Shown here one piece after another: positions 40,561 to 48,222 of a DNA stretch of 48,712 bases. The stretch is from an uncultured Eubacteriales bacterium (GTDB lineage: Bacteria > Bacillota > Clostridia > Oscillospirales > CAG-272). The stretch spans positions 1 through 48,712 of the forward strand of contig CAKSDP010000015.1 in NCBI GenBank assembly GCA_934446065.1, written 5' to 3'. Below the pieces are notes generated by a model. The model ran no database searches. It was not told the origin of the DNA and saw only the letters and a program-made list of their open reading frames with translations. The position numbers and the translations under genes are program-made. The stretch's first letter is position 1. Every line of letters starts with the position of its first letter.

Positions 40561-41635
40561 ACGTATCCTTTGCGTCATGCTGCCGTTTCTTGCGGTGTCC
40601 GTCGTCTCGGCGGCAGTCCATATTGCTTTTTCTGTGTCGCAAAGCTTTGCGGCAAATTGGCGAATGACTGTGGGTACGTTCCTCAGAGCGGTACTTGCGC
40701 ATATCAACTCACCAATCCCCGTTTCTCTGACCGAGGCGGCGATCATTTCCTCGCCTGCGATACTTGTTTACATAATCGGCGCAGGAATCCGCAAAAGCGG
40801 CTCCGTCAAGCGATTCTTTGTCCGCGCGGCGGCATTCGTATTCGCAGTCGTTTCGGTCGTGTATTCCGTGTTCGTCCTCTCATACGGTGCAGGATTCTAC
40901 ACCCGCGATATAGGACTTGAGTTCGGAATAGTGCGACGCGATGTTTCGGTCGACGAGCTTTACAGCGCAACGCTCGCGGCAATTCGTGAGGTCAACAGGG
41001 AAGCGGCGATGATCGATGCAAGCGTTACGGGCGCGACACATATGAACATGACATTTGATGAGCTGTCCGAGAAGGTGTGCAGCGGCTACGATTCGCTTGC
41101 GGAAAAGTATTCGTTTCCGACAAAGCTCCACGTTCGCCTGAAGCCCATCACACTCAGCGAGCCGATGACGTATACGCATCTCTCCGGCGTGTACAGTATG
41201 TTTACCGGAGAGGCGAATATCAACGTGAACTATCCCGATTTTGTAGTTGCCTATACCTCGGCGCATGAGATGGCGCATCAGCGCGGCATAGCGCGTGAGG
41301 ATGAGGCGAATTTTGTGGCGTTCCTCGTCTGCGATACGTCGGTTGACCATTATCTGAGATACAGCGGATACCTGAATGTGTATGAATATATGGCAAGCGC
41401 GCTGTATTCCGCGTCTCCGCAAAAATACAGCGAAGCCGTGTCTGAACTGTGCGATACTGCGCGCACCGAGCTTCGGGCGTATTCGGAATTCTTTGATAAG
41501 TACCGCGAAAATACCGCAGCAAATGTGACCGACAGCGTGAACAGTGCGTATCTGTCAGCGTTTACTGGAAACGATACGAGAAGCTACGGCATGGTCGTCG
41601 ATCTTTGCACGCTTTACCTGAACGGTGTAAAATAA
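40550..41635 (+). CDS. DUF3810-type membrane zinc metalloprotease-like protein
   Basis: A 361-residue protein with three N-terminal hydrophobic segments (about residues 7-30, 63-80, 90-115) and a large outer domain. The domain carries the zinc-protease motif HEMAHQRG and, downstream, EDEANFVAFLVC, giving a probable third ligand Glu. Also visible are FDELSEKVCSGYDSLAEKY and SGVYSMFTGEANINVNYPDF. This fits the DUF3810 family, thought to be peptidases but of unknown substrate. The start is GTG at 40550 with GGAG nine bases upstream, overlapping the preceding gene. It is the last gene of the upp operon, and no clear terminator follows. Confidence 0.82.
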   Translation: MKNKRILCVMLPFLAVSVVSAAVHIAFSVSQSFAANWRMTVGTFLRAVLAHINSPIPVSLTEAAIISSPAILVYIIGAGIRKSGSVKRFFVRAAAFVFAVVSVVYSVFVLSYGAGFYTRDIGLEFGIVRRDVSVDELYSATLAAIREVNREAAMIDASVTGATHMNMTFDELSEKVCSGYDSLAEKYSFPTKLHVRLKPITLSEPMTYTHLSGVYSMFTGEANINVNYPDFVVAYTSAHEMAHQRGIAREDEANFVAFLVCDTSVDHYLRYSGYLNVYEYMASALYSASPQKYSEAVSELCDTARTELRAYSEFFDKYRENTAANVTDSVNSAYLSAFTGNDTRSYGMVVDLCTLYLNGVK

Positions 41636-42025
41636 TACGTGTCAACCTTTATTGTCCGCTCATATATTGGTATCAGCGGGAAAACCGGCAGCAGCTGTGC
41701 CGGTGCGCGTGCAATGACGTGAATTTACATAAAATTGTTGTGCAATATTGTACTAATACTTCGGCGCATTTGGAAAACTATCTGTGCATAAGAGCTAATT
41801 CTGTTACGGACATGAAAAAAACGGGAAAAAGGACTTTAATATTCACGGAAAAAATGGTATAATGATAATTGTATGAGATTGTCCACTCGTACATTTTGTG
41901 TTTTCATATTTTTCTGCGTGGAATAGTTTGAGTTATTTTACCAAAAGCAATCTCGGCAGTCTCGCTTTCCTGCAAATCTAAATTTACTTATGTGAGCCGT
42001 TAAAGCGGCGTTTTGGAGAATTATT
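41636..42025 (+). other. Intergenic region upstream of murA
   Basis: This 390-base gap has no convincing coding frame. It holds a perfect 7-bp stem (ACCGGCA with TGCCGGT, 41684-41704) that lacks a T run, then AT-rich DNA, then the murA promoter at 41835-41863. A leader of about 155 bases with only a weak hairpin (GCCG with CGGC) lies close to the ribosome site. No known riboswitch pattern is seen. Confidence 0.6.
41835..41863 (+). promoter_or_regulatory. Putative murA promoter
   Basis: TTTAAT (41835-41840), 17 bases, perfect TATAAT (41858-41863), with TGG directly before it forming an extended -10. Confidence 0.65.
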
Positions 42026-43318
42026 ATGGATAAAATCGTTGTACGGGGTCAGAGACCCCTTCATGGCAGCGTAAACATAAGCGGAATGAAAAATGCGGCG
42101 CTCCCGATAATTTTTGCGTGCGTGCTTGTCCGCGGTAAATGTGTTATTGAAAATATTCCGAATGTCCGTGACGTTTCGTTTTCGCTCGACATTCTTCGCG
42201 ATATGGGTGCCGTTATACGCACCATCCGCCGTGATACGGTCGAGATCGACTGTACCAATGTAAAAGCGGGCACGTCCTCATATGACCTTGTGCGCCAGAT
42301 GCGTGCGTCGTATTATCTTCTCGGAGCCGAGTTCGGAAGATTCGGCTATACAAAAGTCGGACTTCCCGGCGGATGCGATTTCGGCGTCCGTCCGATAGAT
42401 CAGCATATAAAGGGATTTGAGGCGCTCGGCGGCAGTGTTACGACCGAGGGCGGATTCGTGGAGATCCATCGCGACGGTGCATCCCGCGGAGCCAATATCT
42501 TCTTCGATATCGTCACTGTCGGCGGCACGATGAATATTATGCTTGCCGCAGCATTGTCCGACGGCGTTACGATAATCGACAACGCCGCAAGAGAACCCCA
42601 TGTCGTTGACCTTGCAAACTTCCTCAATACCTGCGGTGCGAGAATAAGCGGCGCCGGCACTGATATGATAAAGATCCGCGGAGTAAAAGAGCTTCACGGC
42701 TGTACCTATACAATAATTCCCGATATGATCGAGGCGGGAACCTTCATGATCGCGGCAGCCGCGACCGGCGGAGCCGTCACGGTATCCGGCGTTATCCCTA
42801 AGCACCTTGAGTCTATCACGGCAAAGCTTGAGGAGATCGGCGTTTCAATCGAGGAGTACGACGATGCCGTCCGCGTTGACGCTGTCGGCAAAAAATTCAA
42901 GGCAACAAGCGTAAAAACACTTCCGTATCCCGGTTTTCCAACCGATATGCACCCGCAGATGAGTGTTCTTCTATGTCTTGCTGAGGGCACGAGCTACGTG
43001 TCCGAGGGCATATACGAAAACAGATTCAGATACGTGGATGAGCTTACGCGAATGGGCGCACAGATCAAGGTCGATACAAGACGTGCCGTTATCACAGGCG
43101 GCACTGAGCTTACCGGTGCACCGGTCAAAGCGCTCGATCTCAGAGCCGGTGTTGCTATGATAATTGCCGGACTCATCGCAAGAGGTGAGACCGAGATCTC
43201 CGATATTTTCAGAATTGAGCGCGGATATGAGGATATCGTCGGCAAGCTCTCCGATCTCGGAGCCGATATAAAGCGTATAAGCCAGCCGGATCCGGTTGAG
43301 CTGAAGCGCGCAAACTGA
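42026..43318 (+). CDS. murA: UDP-N-acetylglucosamine 1-carboxyvinyltransferase
   Basis: MurA transfers enolpyruvate to UDP-GlcNAc, the first committed step of peptidoglycan synthesis. The 430-residue protein has Lys22 in ISGMKNAALPIIF. Cys117 is in VGLPGGCDFGVRPIDQHIKGF, the residue attacked by fosfomycin. PGFPTDMHPQMSV and EISDIFRIERGYEDI follow. GGAG lies about seven bases before the ATG. It stands alone with its own promoter; the next gene begins 97 bases on. Confidence 0.96.
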   Translation: MDKIVVRGQRPLHGSVNISGMKNAALPIIFACVLVRGKCVIENIPNVRDVSFSLDILRDMGAVIRTIRRDTVEIDCTNVKAGTSSYDLVRQMRASYYLLGAEFGRFGYTKVGLPGGCDFGVRPIDQHIKGFEALGGSVTTEGGFVEIHRDGASRGANIFFDIVTVGGTMNIMLAAALSDGVTIIDNAAREPHVVDLANFLNTCGARISGAGTDMIKIRGVKELHGCTYTIIPDMIEAGTFMIAAAATGGAVTVSGVIPKHLESITAKLEEIGVSIEEYDDAVRVDAVGKKFKATSVKTLPYPGFPTDMHPQMSVLLCLAEGTSYVSEGIYENRFRYVDELTRMGAQIKVDTRRAVITGGTELTGAPVKALDLRAGVAMIIAGLIARGETEISDIFRIERGYEDIVGKLSDLGADIKRISQPDPVELKRAN

Positions 43319-43415
43319 TTTTACAAAGCAAACTTCCGCCGTAGCGGCCGAAAAACTTCAATACAGCTTTAGCCTGCCATAACGGTTGAAATAAAAAATT
43401 AAGGAGTATATAAAA

Positions 43416-43622
43416 ATGAACGTAACAAAGGATTCGCTTATCGGAGATGTACTCGACTTTGATATTGAGACTGCAAAGTTTTTCATGGAGATAGGAATGC
43501 ATTGCCTCGGCTGCCCCGCATCGAGAGGCGAGAGCATCGCCGACGCGTGTGCCGTACACGGAACCGACGCCGATGAGCTTGTTTCAAAGCTCAACGAGTT
43601 CCTCGCATCCAAGGAAGGCTGA
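43416..43622 (+). CDS. DUF1858 domain protein
   Basis: A 68-residue protein with the DUF1858 pattern. It begins VTKDSLIGDVLDFDIETAKFF, then has MEIGMHCLGCPASRGESI with its CLGC pair, then VHGTDADELVSKLNEFL. Such small proteins are thought to be disulfide or redox related and often occur fused to or beside hybrid-cluster-type proteins, but their function is unproven. AAGGAG nine bases before the ATG is a strong ribosome site. A terminator follows 12 bases after the stop. Confidence 0.88.
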   Translation: MNVTKDSLIGDVLDFDIETAKFFMEIGMHCLGCPASRGESIADACAVHGTDADELVSKLNEFLASKEG

Positions 43623-43634
43623 TCATGAATTCAC

Positions 43635-43666
43635 GGCTGTCGCGTGTCTGCGGCAGCCTGTTTTTC
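43635..43666 (+). terminator. Terminator after the DUF1858 gene
   Basis: GGCTGTCGC-GTGTCT-GCGGCAGCC, one G-T wobble, then TGTTTTTC. It ends about 15 bases before the trmK start codon. Confidence 0.85.
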
Positions 43667-43680
43667 ATTTGTGACTTATT

Positions 43681-44394
43681 ATGAATTGCGAAAAAGATTA
43701 CGTACCAAAGCTTGATCCCCGCCTTTCCGCCGTCGCCGAATTTGTTCCGAACGGATCATCACTGCTCGACGTCGGAACCGATCACGGCTATCTTCCCGTG
43801 AATCTGCTGTGCCGTGGGAGAATAAGCTTTGCGGGAGCATCGGATATAAACTCAGCCCCGCTTGCAAAATCAGTTGATACGGCGGAGCGCGCGGGAGTTG
43901 CGGATCATATGCGCTTCTACCTGTCCGACGGACTTGCTTCGGTAGACGATATCGAGCGCTATAACTGCATTTCCGTATGCGGCATGGGCGGCGAGCTTAT
44001 ATATAACATCATTGACCGCGCAGCGTATATACGAAAATCCGGTATCCCTCTCGTTTTGCAGCCAATGTCGTCGATAGAGGATCTATCACATTTGCTCGCT
44101 TCCGGCGGATACAGTATCGAGCGCGAGAACATAGTCGGCAGCGCCGGAAAGCTGTATCGCGTGATGCTCGTCCGTTATACCGGAGAATCGTATAAGCTCA
44201 CCGAGGCGGAACATATTCTCGGACGTGCGAACATTGCCGCGGGCGGAAATGTTTTTTCGGAGTACCTTGATTCTGCGATCGCAAGGTATAAAAAAATCGC
44301 CGCAGGACGGCGCGGCGGCGGACTTAACTGCGAGAGGTGCGATACGATACTTCGCGAACTCTGCGCAGTTAAAAACAGTTTGGAGGAAAAGTAA
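43681..44394 (+). CDS. trmK: tRNA (adenine22-N1)-methyltransferase
   Basis: TrmK methylates A22 in bacterial tRNAs. The 237-residue Rossmann methyltransferase has the SAM motif SSLLDVGTDHGYLPVNLL. It also has GASDINSAPLAKSVDTA, the family mark NCISVCGMGGELI, and IPLVLQPMSSIEDLSHLL. The domain begins close to the N-terminus, so the start cannot be far from 43681, yet no Shine-Dalgarno sequence is visible before this ATG and a terminator lies directly upstream. It is followed two bases later by the Nif3-like gene, a frequent neighbour of trmK in Firmicutes. Confidence 0.92.
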   Translation: MNCEKDYVPKLDPRLSAVAEFVPNGSSLLDVGTDHGYLPVNLLCRGRISFAGASDINSAPLAKSVDTAERAGVADHMRFYLSDGLASVDDIERYNCISVCGMGGELIYNIIDRAAYIRKSGIPLVLQPMSSIEDLSHLLASGGYSIERENIVGSAGKLYRVMLVRYTGESYKLTEAEHILGRANIAAGGNVFSEYLDSAIARYKKIAAGRRGGGLNCERCDTILRELCAVKNSLEEK

Positions 44395-44395
44395 G

Positions 44396-45163
44396 ATGAA
44401 ACTTGTGGATTTCATTCGCTCGATGGACGAGCTGTATCCCCGTGCCCTCTCATGCGATTGGGATACGGACGGACTTCAGCTGCTTGTCGATCCCGACAGA
44501 GAGTTGAGGCGTGTCCTTGTTACTCTTGATGCCGGATATCCCGAGGCGTGTGCAGCGGCTGACGGAGGTTACGACCTCCTCCTTACGCATCATCCGCTGA
44601 TATTCGGCGGCACACGCGAGATCACTCCTACAAGCGTGCCGGGCAATCGGATACTGAAGCTTATCGGCGCGGGCGTTTCAGCGGCATCATACCATACAAG
44701 GCTTGATGCAGGTTCCGGTGGCGTGAACGACTGCCTTGCGAAAGCTCTCGACATTGCAAATGCCGAACCGTTCGGCGATTCCGAGATGCCGAACGGCGGA
44801 AGGATCGCTGATATTTCAAAGACTACGGCGGAATCGCTTGCCGAACTTGCGAAGGTGCGCCTGAACTCTCCGTCAGTGAAGTTCAGCGGTGACCCGAAAA
44901 AGCCTGTCAGGCGGGTCGCCCTCATTGGTGGCGCGGGAAAGGATTTTATTATCCCGGCGCTGCGCGCAGGTGCTGATGCGATCATCATGGGAGAGGCGTC
45001 GTATTCGTCTGCACACGATTTTTCGGAGTACGGAATCGCGATAATCGAGGCAGGGCATTTCCATACAGAGTTTCCGGTAACAGAGCGCCTTGCCGCCCTC
45101 GTCCGTGAGATCTCCGGGGCTTGTGCCGACGTCCGTCGGTTTGATAAACAGACTGTTATCTGA
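44396..45163 (+). CDS. Nif3-like dinuclear metal-centre protein
   Basis: A 255-residue member of the Nif3/YqfO family, hexameric proteins with a two-metal site, often labelled GTP cyclohydrolase I type 2-like though the activity is unclear. Metal-site residues are in YDLLLTHHPLIFGG, SYHTRLDAG and EAGHFHTEFPV. The PII-like insertion of longer members such as YqfO is missing, so this is the short form. The ATG at 44396 has GGAGG nine bases upstream. Its last 8 bases overlap the convergent FkbM gene. It probably shares a transcript with trmK. Confidence 0.92.
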   Translation: MKLVDFIRSMDELYPRALSCDWDTDGLQLLVDPDRELRRVLVTLDAGYPEACAAADGGYDLLLTHHPLIFGGTREITPTSVPGNRILKLIGAGVSAASYHTRLDAGSGGVNDCLAKALDIANAEPFGDSEMPNGGRIADISKTTAESLAELAKVRLNSPSVKFSGDPKKPVRRVALIGGAGKDFIIPALRAGADAIIMGEASYSSAHDFSEYGIAIIEAGHFHTEFPVTERLAALVREISGACADVRRFDKQTVI

Positions 45164-46247
45164 TACCGGGTATCACATAAAGCGTCAGATCCCATTCGGG
45201 AACGCATTTTGGACGGCGCAGGAAGAAACGTGCCCCGGGATAGGATCTCGCGAGCCTCAGCGGAAGCTCAAAGAGATCGGCAGTTCGATGATACAGCGAT
45301 ACGGACAGGATCGGTTGTCTCGTAAGCGTATCTGCGGCACCGTCAAGCGCTGCAGACTCAAACCCTTCGGTATCGAGCTTTATAAAATCGCATGAGCCGC
45401 CGAGCATGTCCGATACGATGCGGTCGATAGTCATGGCTTGGCAGGATACCGTGCGTGCGCGATGTGCTTTGCCGCCGACAGCCGAACCCCGGCTTCCGCC
45501 CGATACGAATTCGATCGTGCCGCAGGAGTCGGACAGCGCGGCGTTTACGGGGATTACCGCCTCATATCCGTGCTCGCCTGCAAGAGCGCTCAGCTTTGCA
45601 AAGGATCTTGCGTCAGGCTCTGCTGCCGCGAGTGCTTCAAGATTCGGAAAGGCAGCACAGAACAGCTTTGCGGTGTCGCCCTTGAACGCGCCGCCGTCGA
45701 TCGCCGTCCGTATCTCGCCGCACGGCAGAAGCTCTGCAAGAGAATCGGCGGGGACTTCCGTGTCGGAAAGATAACGCAGCTTTCCCGACAGCCTGTGATT
45801 CACCATGTCGTCAAAAAGTTTCACAGAGCGTTCGTCTGACATGAGCGACCGCGCCGCCGCAATCTCAGCTGCGTGGGCAGCCATGTATTCGTCGCAGAAC
45901 AGCTCGCCTATGAGATCGTCGCAGAACAGCGGTACCTCCGGAATGTACAGATCGTGCCGTGAGTCGAGCAGCCACAGAAAATCGATCACCTCGGGCAGTG
46001 TCGAGCCGAACGCAGCGACGATCGATATATCGTCCCCATATGACGCGCGAACATCAGAGTATGACATTACCGTGTGCCCGCGGAATGTTCGCGTGCGGAC
46101 GAACCCATCGGATGCGAAAACACCCGCGATCCTCCCGCCGAAATGCTCGATTATGTCTATTATCTTATCGGCGCCGTTGCCAGTGCCGTATATGAGTATC
46201 GGGCGTGCGCCGCGTGTGAGCGATTTCCAGAACGACTTCTCGTACAT
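45156..46247 (-). CDS. FkbM-family methyltransferase with N-terminal nucleotide-binding domain
   Basis: A 363-residue protein. Residues 10-95 resemble a Rossmann nucleotide- or sugar-binding domain (ILIYGTGNGADKIID, then VMSYSDVRASYGDDISIVAA). Residues 160-360 are a SAM-dependent FkbM methyltransferase: TAIDGGAFKGDTAKLF, then IVSDMLGGSCDFIKLDTEGF, and HRTADLFELPLRLARSYPG at the end. FkbM enzymes usually methylate hydroxyl groups of sugars or polyketides, and similar proteins are common in surface polysaccharide loci. The ATG at 46247 has AGGAG seven bases upstream; the longer frame is not conserved. No sugar genes adjoin it, so the acceptor is unknown. Confidence 0.87.
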   Translation of the reverse strand: MYEKSFWKSLTRGARPILIYGTGNGADKIIDIIEHFGGRIAGVFASDGFVRTRTFRGHTVMSYSDVRASYGDDISIVAAFGSTLPEVIDFLWLLDSRHDLYIPEVPLFCDDLIGELFCDEYMAAHAAEIAAARSLMSDERSVKLFDDMVNHRLSGKLRYLSDTEVPADSLAELLPCGEIRTAIDGGAFKGDTAKLFCAAFPNLEALAAAEPDARSFAKLSALAGEHGYEAVIPVNAALSDSCGTIEFVSGGSRGSAVGGKAHRARTVSCQAMTIDRIVSDMLGGSCDFIKLDTEGFESAALDGAADTLTRQPILSVSLYHRTADLFELPLRLARSYPGARFFLRRPKCVPEWDLTLYVIPGIR

Positions 46248-46261
46248 ATTGGAACTCCTAC

Positions 46262-46290
46262 TTGATTTCATGAAATTATTGTGATAGACT
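46262..46290 (+). promoter_or_regulatory. Promoter of the HIT gene
   Basis: TTGATT (46262-46267), 17 bases, TAGACT (46285-46290), about 30 bases before the ATG. Confidence 0.55.
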
Positions 46291-46320
46291 AAAAGAAAAC
46301 AAAGGAAAGGACTACTTACA

Positions 46321-46686
46321 ATGGATTGTTTGTTTTGCAGCATTATTGCGGGGGACATTCCCTCGTCGAAGGTGTACGAGGATGACCGTATCCTCGCATT
46401 CAAAGATATAAACCCGGAAGCGCCTGTCCATGTGCTCATCATACCGAAAATGCACATCGAGTCGGCAGACGCAGTGACCCCCGAAAATTCGGGCGAGGTC
46501 GCCTATATTTTTGAGCATATCCCGCAGATCGCCGAGTCCTGCGGACTCAAGAACGGCTACCGTATAATCAACAACTGCGGCGAGGACGGCGGTCAGAGCG
46601 TGAAGCATCTGCATTTCCATCTGATCGGCGGAGTAAAGCTGCCGCTCCACGTGTTCGGATCGGAACCCCGTCCGGATATCGGCTGA
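46321..46686 (+). CDS. HIT-family nucleotide hydrolase (HinT type)
   Basis: A 121-residue histidine-triad protein, expected to hydrolyse AMP-linked compounds such as aminoacyl-adenylates. It has the classical start CLFCSIIAGDIPSSKVYEDD, then APVHVLIIPKMHI, and the catalytic triad SVKHLHFHLIGG near the end. Full length. AAAGGA lies nine bases before the ATG. It forms a single-gene unit ended by the terminator at 46705-46746. Confidence 0.95.
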   Translation: MDCLFCSIIAGDIPSSKVYEDDRILAFKDINPEAPVHVLIIPKMHIESADAVTPENSGEVAYIFEHIPQIAESCGLKNGYRIINNCGEDGGQSVKHLHFHLIGGVKLPLHVFGSEPRPDIG

Positions 46687-46704
46687 GTATACCGAAGAAA
46701 ATCA

Positions 46705-46746
46705 GGGCTGATGTGCATCTGCACGTCAGCCCGAATTTTTTATTTT
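46705..46746. terminator. Bidirectional terminator between the HIT gene and lysC
   Basis: GGGCTGA-T-GTGCA-TC-TGCAC-G-TCAGCCC is followed by GAATTTTTT on plus. On minus it is followed by a shorter T run, TGATTTTC. It overlaps the last bases of lysC. Confidence 0.88.
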
Positions 46747-48083
46747 ATGAATTCATTGTAGATCGCCCGGAGAGCACACTCAAAGTCCTTTTCGTCAACC
46801 CCGATAATGATGTTGAGCTCGGATGAGCCCTGGTCGATCATCCGTATGTTGATTCCGGCGTTGGCGCAGGCGTTGAATATCTTTGCAGCCGAGCCTGCCG
46901 CCTTGATCATTCCGCGACCGACTACGGCGATCAGCGCAAGGTTTTCGTCAAATGAAATACTGTCGGGTACGACCATCTTGCAGATCGAGTCGAGCACGCG
47001 GTCAAGCTTGCCGTCAAGCTCGGACTTTGCAACTACGATCGTCATGGTGTCGATTCCGGAGGGAAGATGCTCGAAGCAGATGTTCTCGTCCTCGAAAACC
47101 TCAAGCACACGGCGTCCGAATCCGACCTCCTGGTTCATCATGTCCTTTTCAATGCTGATGGAGCAGAAGCCCTTCTTTCCGGCGATTCCGGTGATAACGC
47201 AGTCATCGCTGTCTGCCTCTGCAACGATCATCGTGCCGGGAGCCGATGGATCGTTCGTGTTCTTTATGTTGATCGGAATCCCCGCAAAACGGACGGGGAA
47301 GATCGCGTCCTCGTGAAGAACGCTCGCGCCCATGTATGAAAGCTCGCGCAGCTCACGGTATGTTATCACGGAGATCGTGCGCGGATTATCGACAATGCGG
47401 GGATCAGCCATCTGGAAACCGGAGACATCCTTCCAGTTTTCGTACAGATCAGCGCCGGCAGCCCTCGAGATTATAGATCCCGTTACATCCGAGCCGTCGC
47501 GTGAGAACGTCTTGACCGTGCCGTTCGGCATTGATCCGTAGAAGCCGGGGATGACGGCGGTCTTGTGGCGTGCAAGCACCGACGTGAGGATCGTGTTGGT
47601 GGATTCAGCGTCAAATGAACCGTTGTCTGCAAAACGGATAACTCCGGCAGCGTCGATGAAATCGTAGCCGAGCAGCTTTGAGAAGATCATTCCGCTGAGA
47701 TATTCGCCGCGGCTCGCAGCATAATCACGTCCGGCGTGATGCTTGATCGCGCCCTTTATCGTGATGAACTCCTCGCTGAGATCAAGATCGATCCCGAGTC
47801 CGTCTATGATGTCGGTGTATCGCGATTTAACTTCGTCAAATACTTCCGAGAAATCCTCGCCGAGCGACGCGAGACGGTAGCACTCGTACAGAAGATCGGT
47901 GACCTTAGTGTCCTCGGGGAATCTTTTGCCGGGAGCAGAGGGAACTACGTATCGGCGTGATTCCTCCGCTCGTATGATGCTCTCTGCCTTGCGGAACTGT
48001 TCTGCATTTGCAAGGGAGCTTCCGCCGAATTTCACGACTTTAGTCGTGCAGCTGCAATTTTCGCATTCGATCGCTTTGTTCAT
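46740..48083 (-). CDS. lysC: Aspartate kinase
   Basis: LysC phosphorylates aspartate, supplying the pathway to DAP, lysine, threonine and methionine. The 447-residue protein has VVKFGGSSLANAEQFRKAE, TVKTFSRDGSDVTGSIIS, AGADLYENWKDVSGFQMADP and GASVLHEDAIFPVRFAGIPI. A C-terminal ACT pair follows (GKKGFCSISIEKDMMNQE, and SSELNIIIGVDEKDF), which should bind an allosteric amino acid. The N-terminal MNKAIECENCSC, with three cysteines, is an unusual extension. AAAGGA lies ten bases before the ATG. The leader is short and has no riboswitch, in contrast to the dap operon, so feedback is probably at enzyme level. Confidence 0.95.
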   Translation of the reverse strand: MNKAIECENCSCTTKVVKFGGSSLANAEQFRKAESIIRAEESRRYVVPSAPGKRFPEDTKVTDLLYECYRLASLGEDFSEVFDEVKSRYTDIIDGLGIDLDLSEEFITIKGAIKHHAGRDYAASRGEYLSGMIFSKLLGYDFIDAAGVIRFADNGSFDAESTNTILTSVLARHKTAVIPGFYGSMPNGTVKTFSRDGSDVTGSIISRAAGADLYENWKDVSGFQMADPRIVDNPRTISVITYRELRELSYMGASVLHEDAIFPVRFAGIPINIKNTNDPSAPGTMIVAEADSDDCVITGIAGKKGFCSISIEKDMMNQEVGFGRRVLEVFEDENICFEHLPSGIDTMTIVVAKSELDGKLDRVLDSICKMVVPDSISFDENLALIAVVGRGMIKAAGSAAKIFNACANAGINIRMIDQGSSELNIIIGVDEKDFECALRAIYNEFIK

Positions 48084-48136
48084 GTTGTGTGTTTCCTTTC
48101 GGACACCGAAGTCGGTAACTTTTGTATCTCCTTATC

Positions 48137-48165
48137 ATTATATTAGAAAAACGTCCGTGTGTCAA
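48137..48165 (-). promoter_or_regulatory. lysC promoter
   Basis: On minus, perfect TTGACA (48160-48165), 17 bases, perfect TATAAT (48137-48142). The leader of about 47 bases contains the small hairpin ACCGA-CT-TCGGT. Confidence 0.82.
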
Positions 48166-48222
48166 CCTGTTATTGTCAATGAAATATAGGGTGTCCGATC
48201 CCACCGAATGGGCAATGTTGCC

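Noticed and set aside
41684..41704. Hairpin after the DUF3810 gene taken as a terminator
   Set aside because: The stem is perfect but no T run follows on either strand.
43386..43414. TTGAAA-17-TATAAA pair before the DUF1858 gene
   Set aside because: The -10 would overlap the ribosome site and leave no leader, so a chance match in AT-rich DNA is more likely.
46248..46457. Upstream extension of the FkbM gene by 70 codons
   Set aside because: It crosses the promoter and start of the divergent HIT gene and is not conserved; the ATG at 46247 has AGGAG before it.
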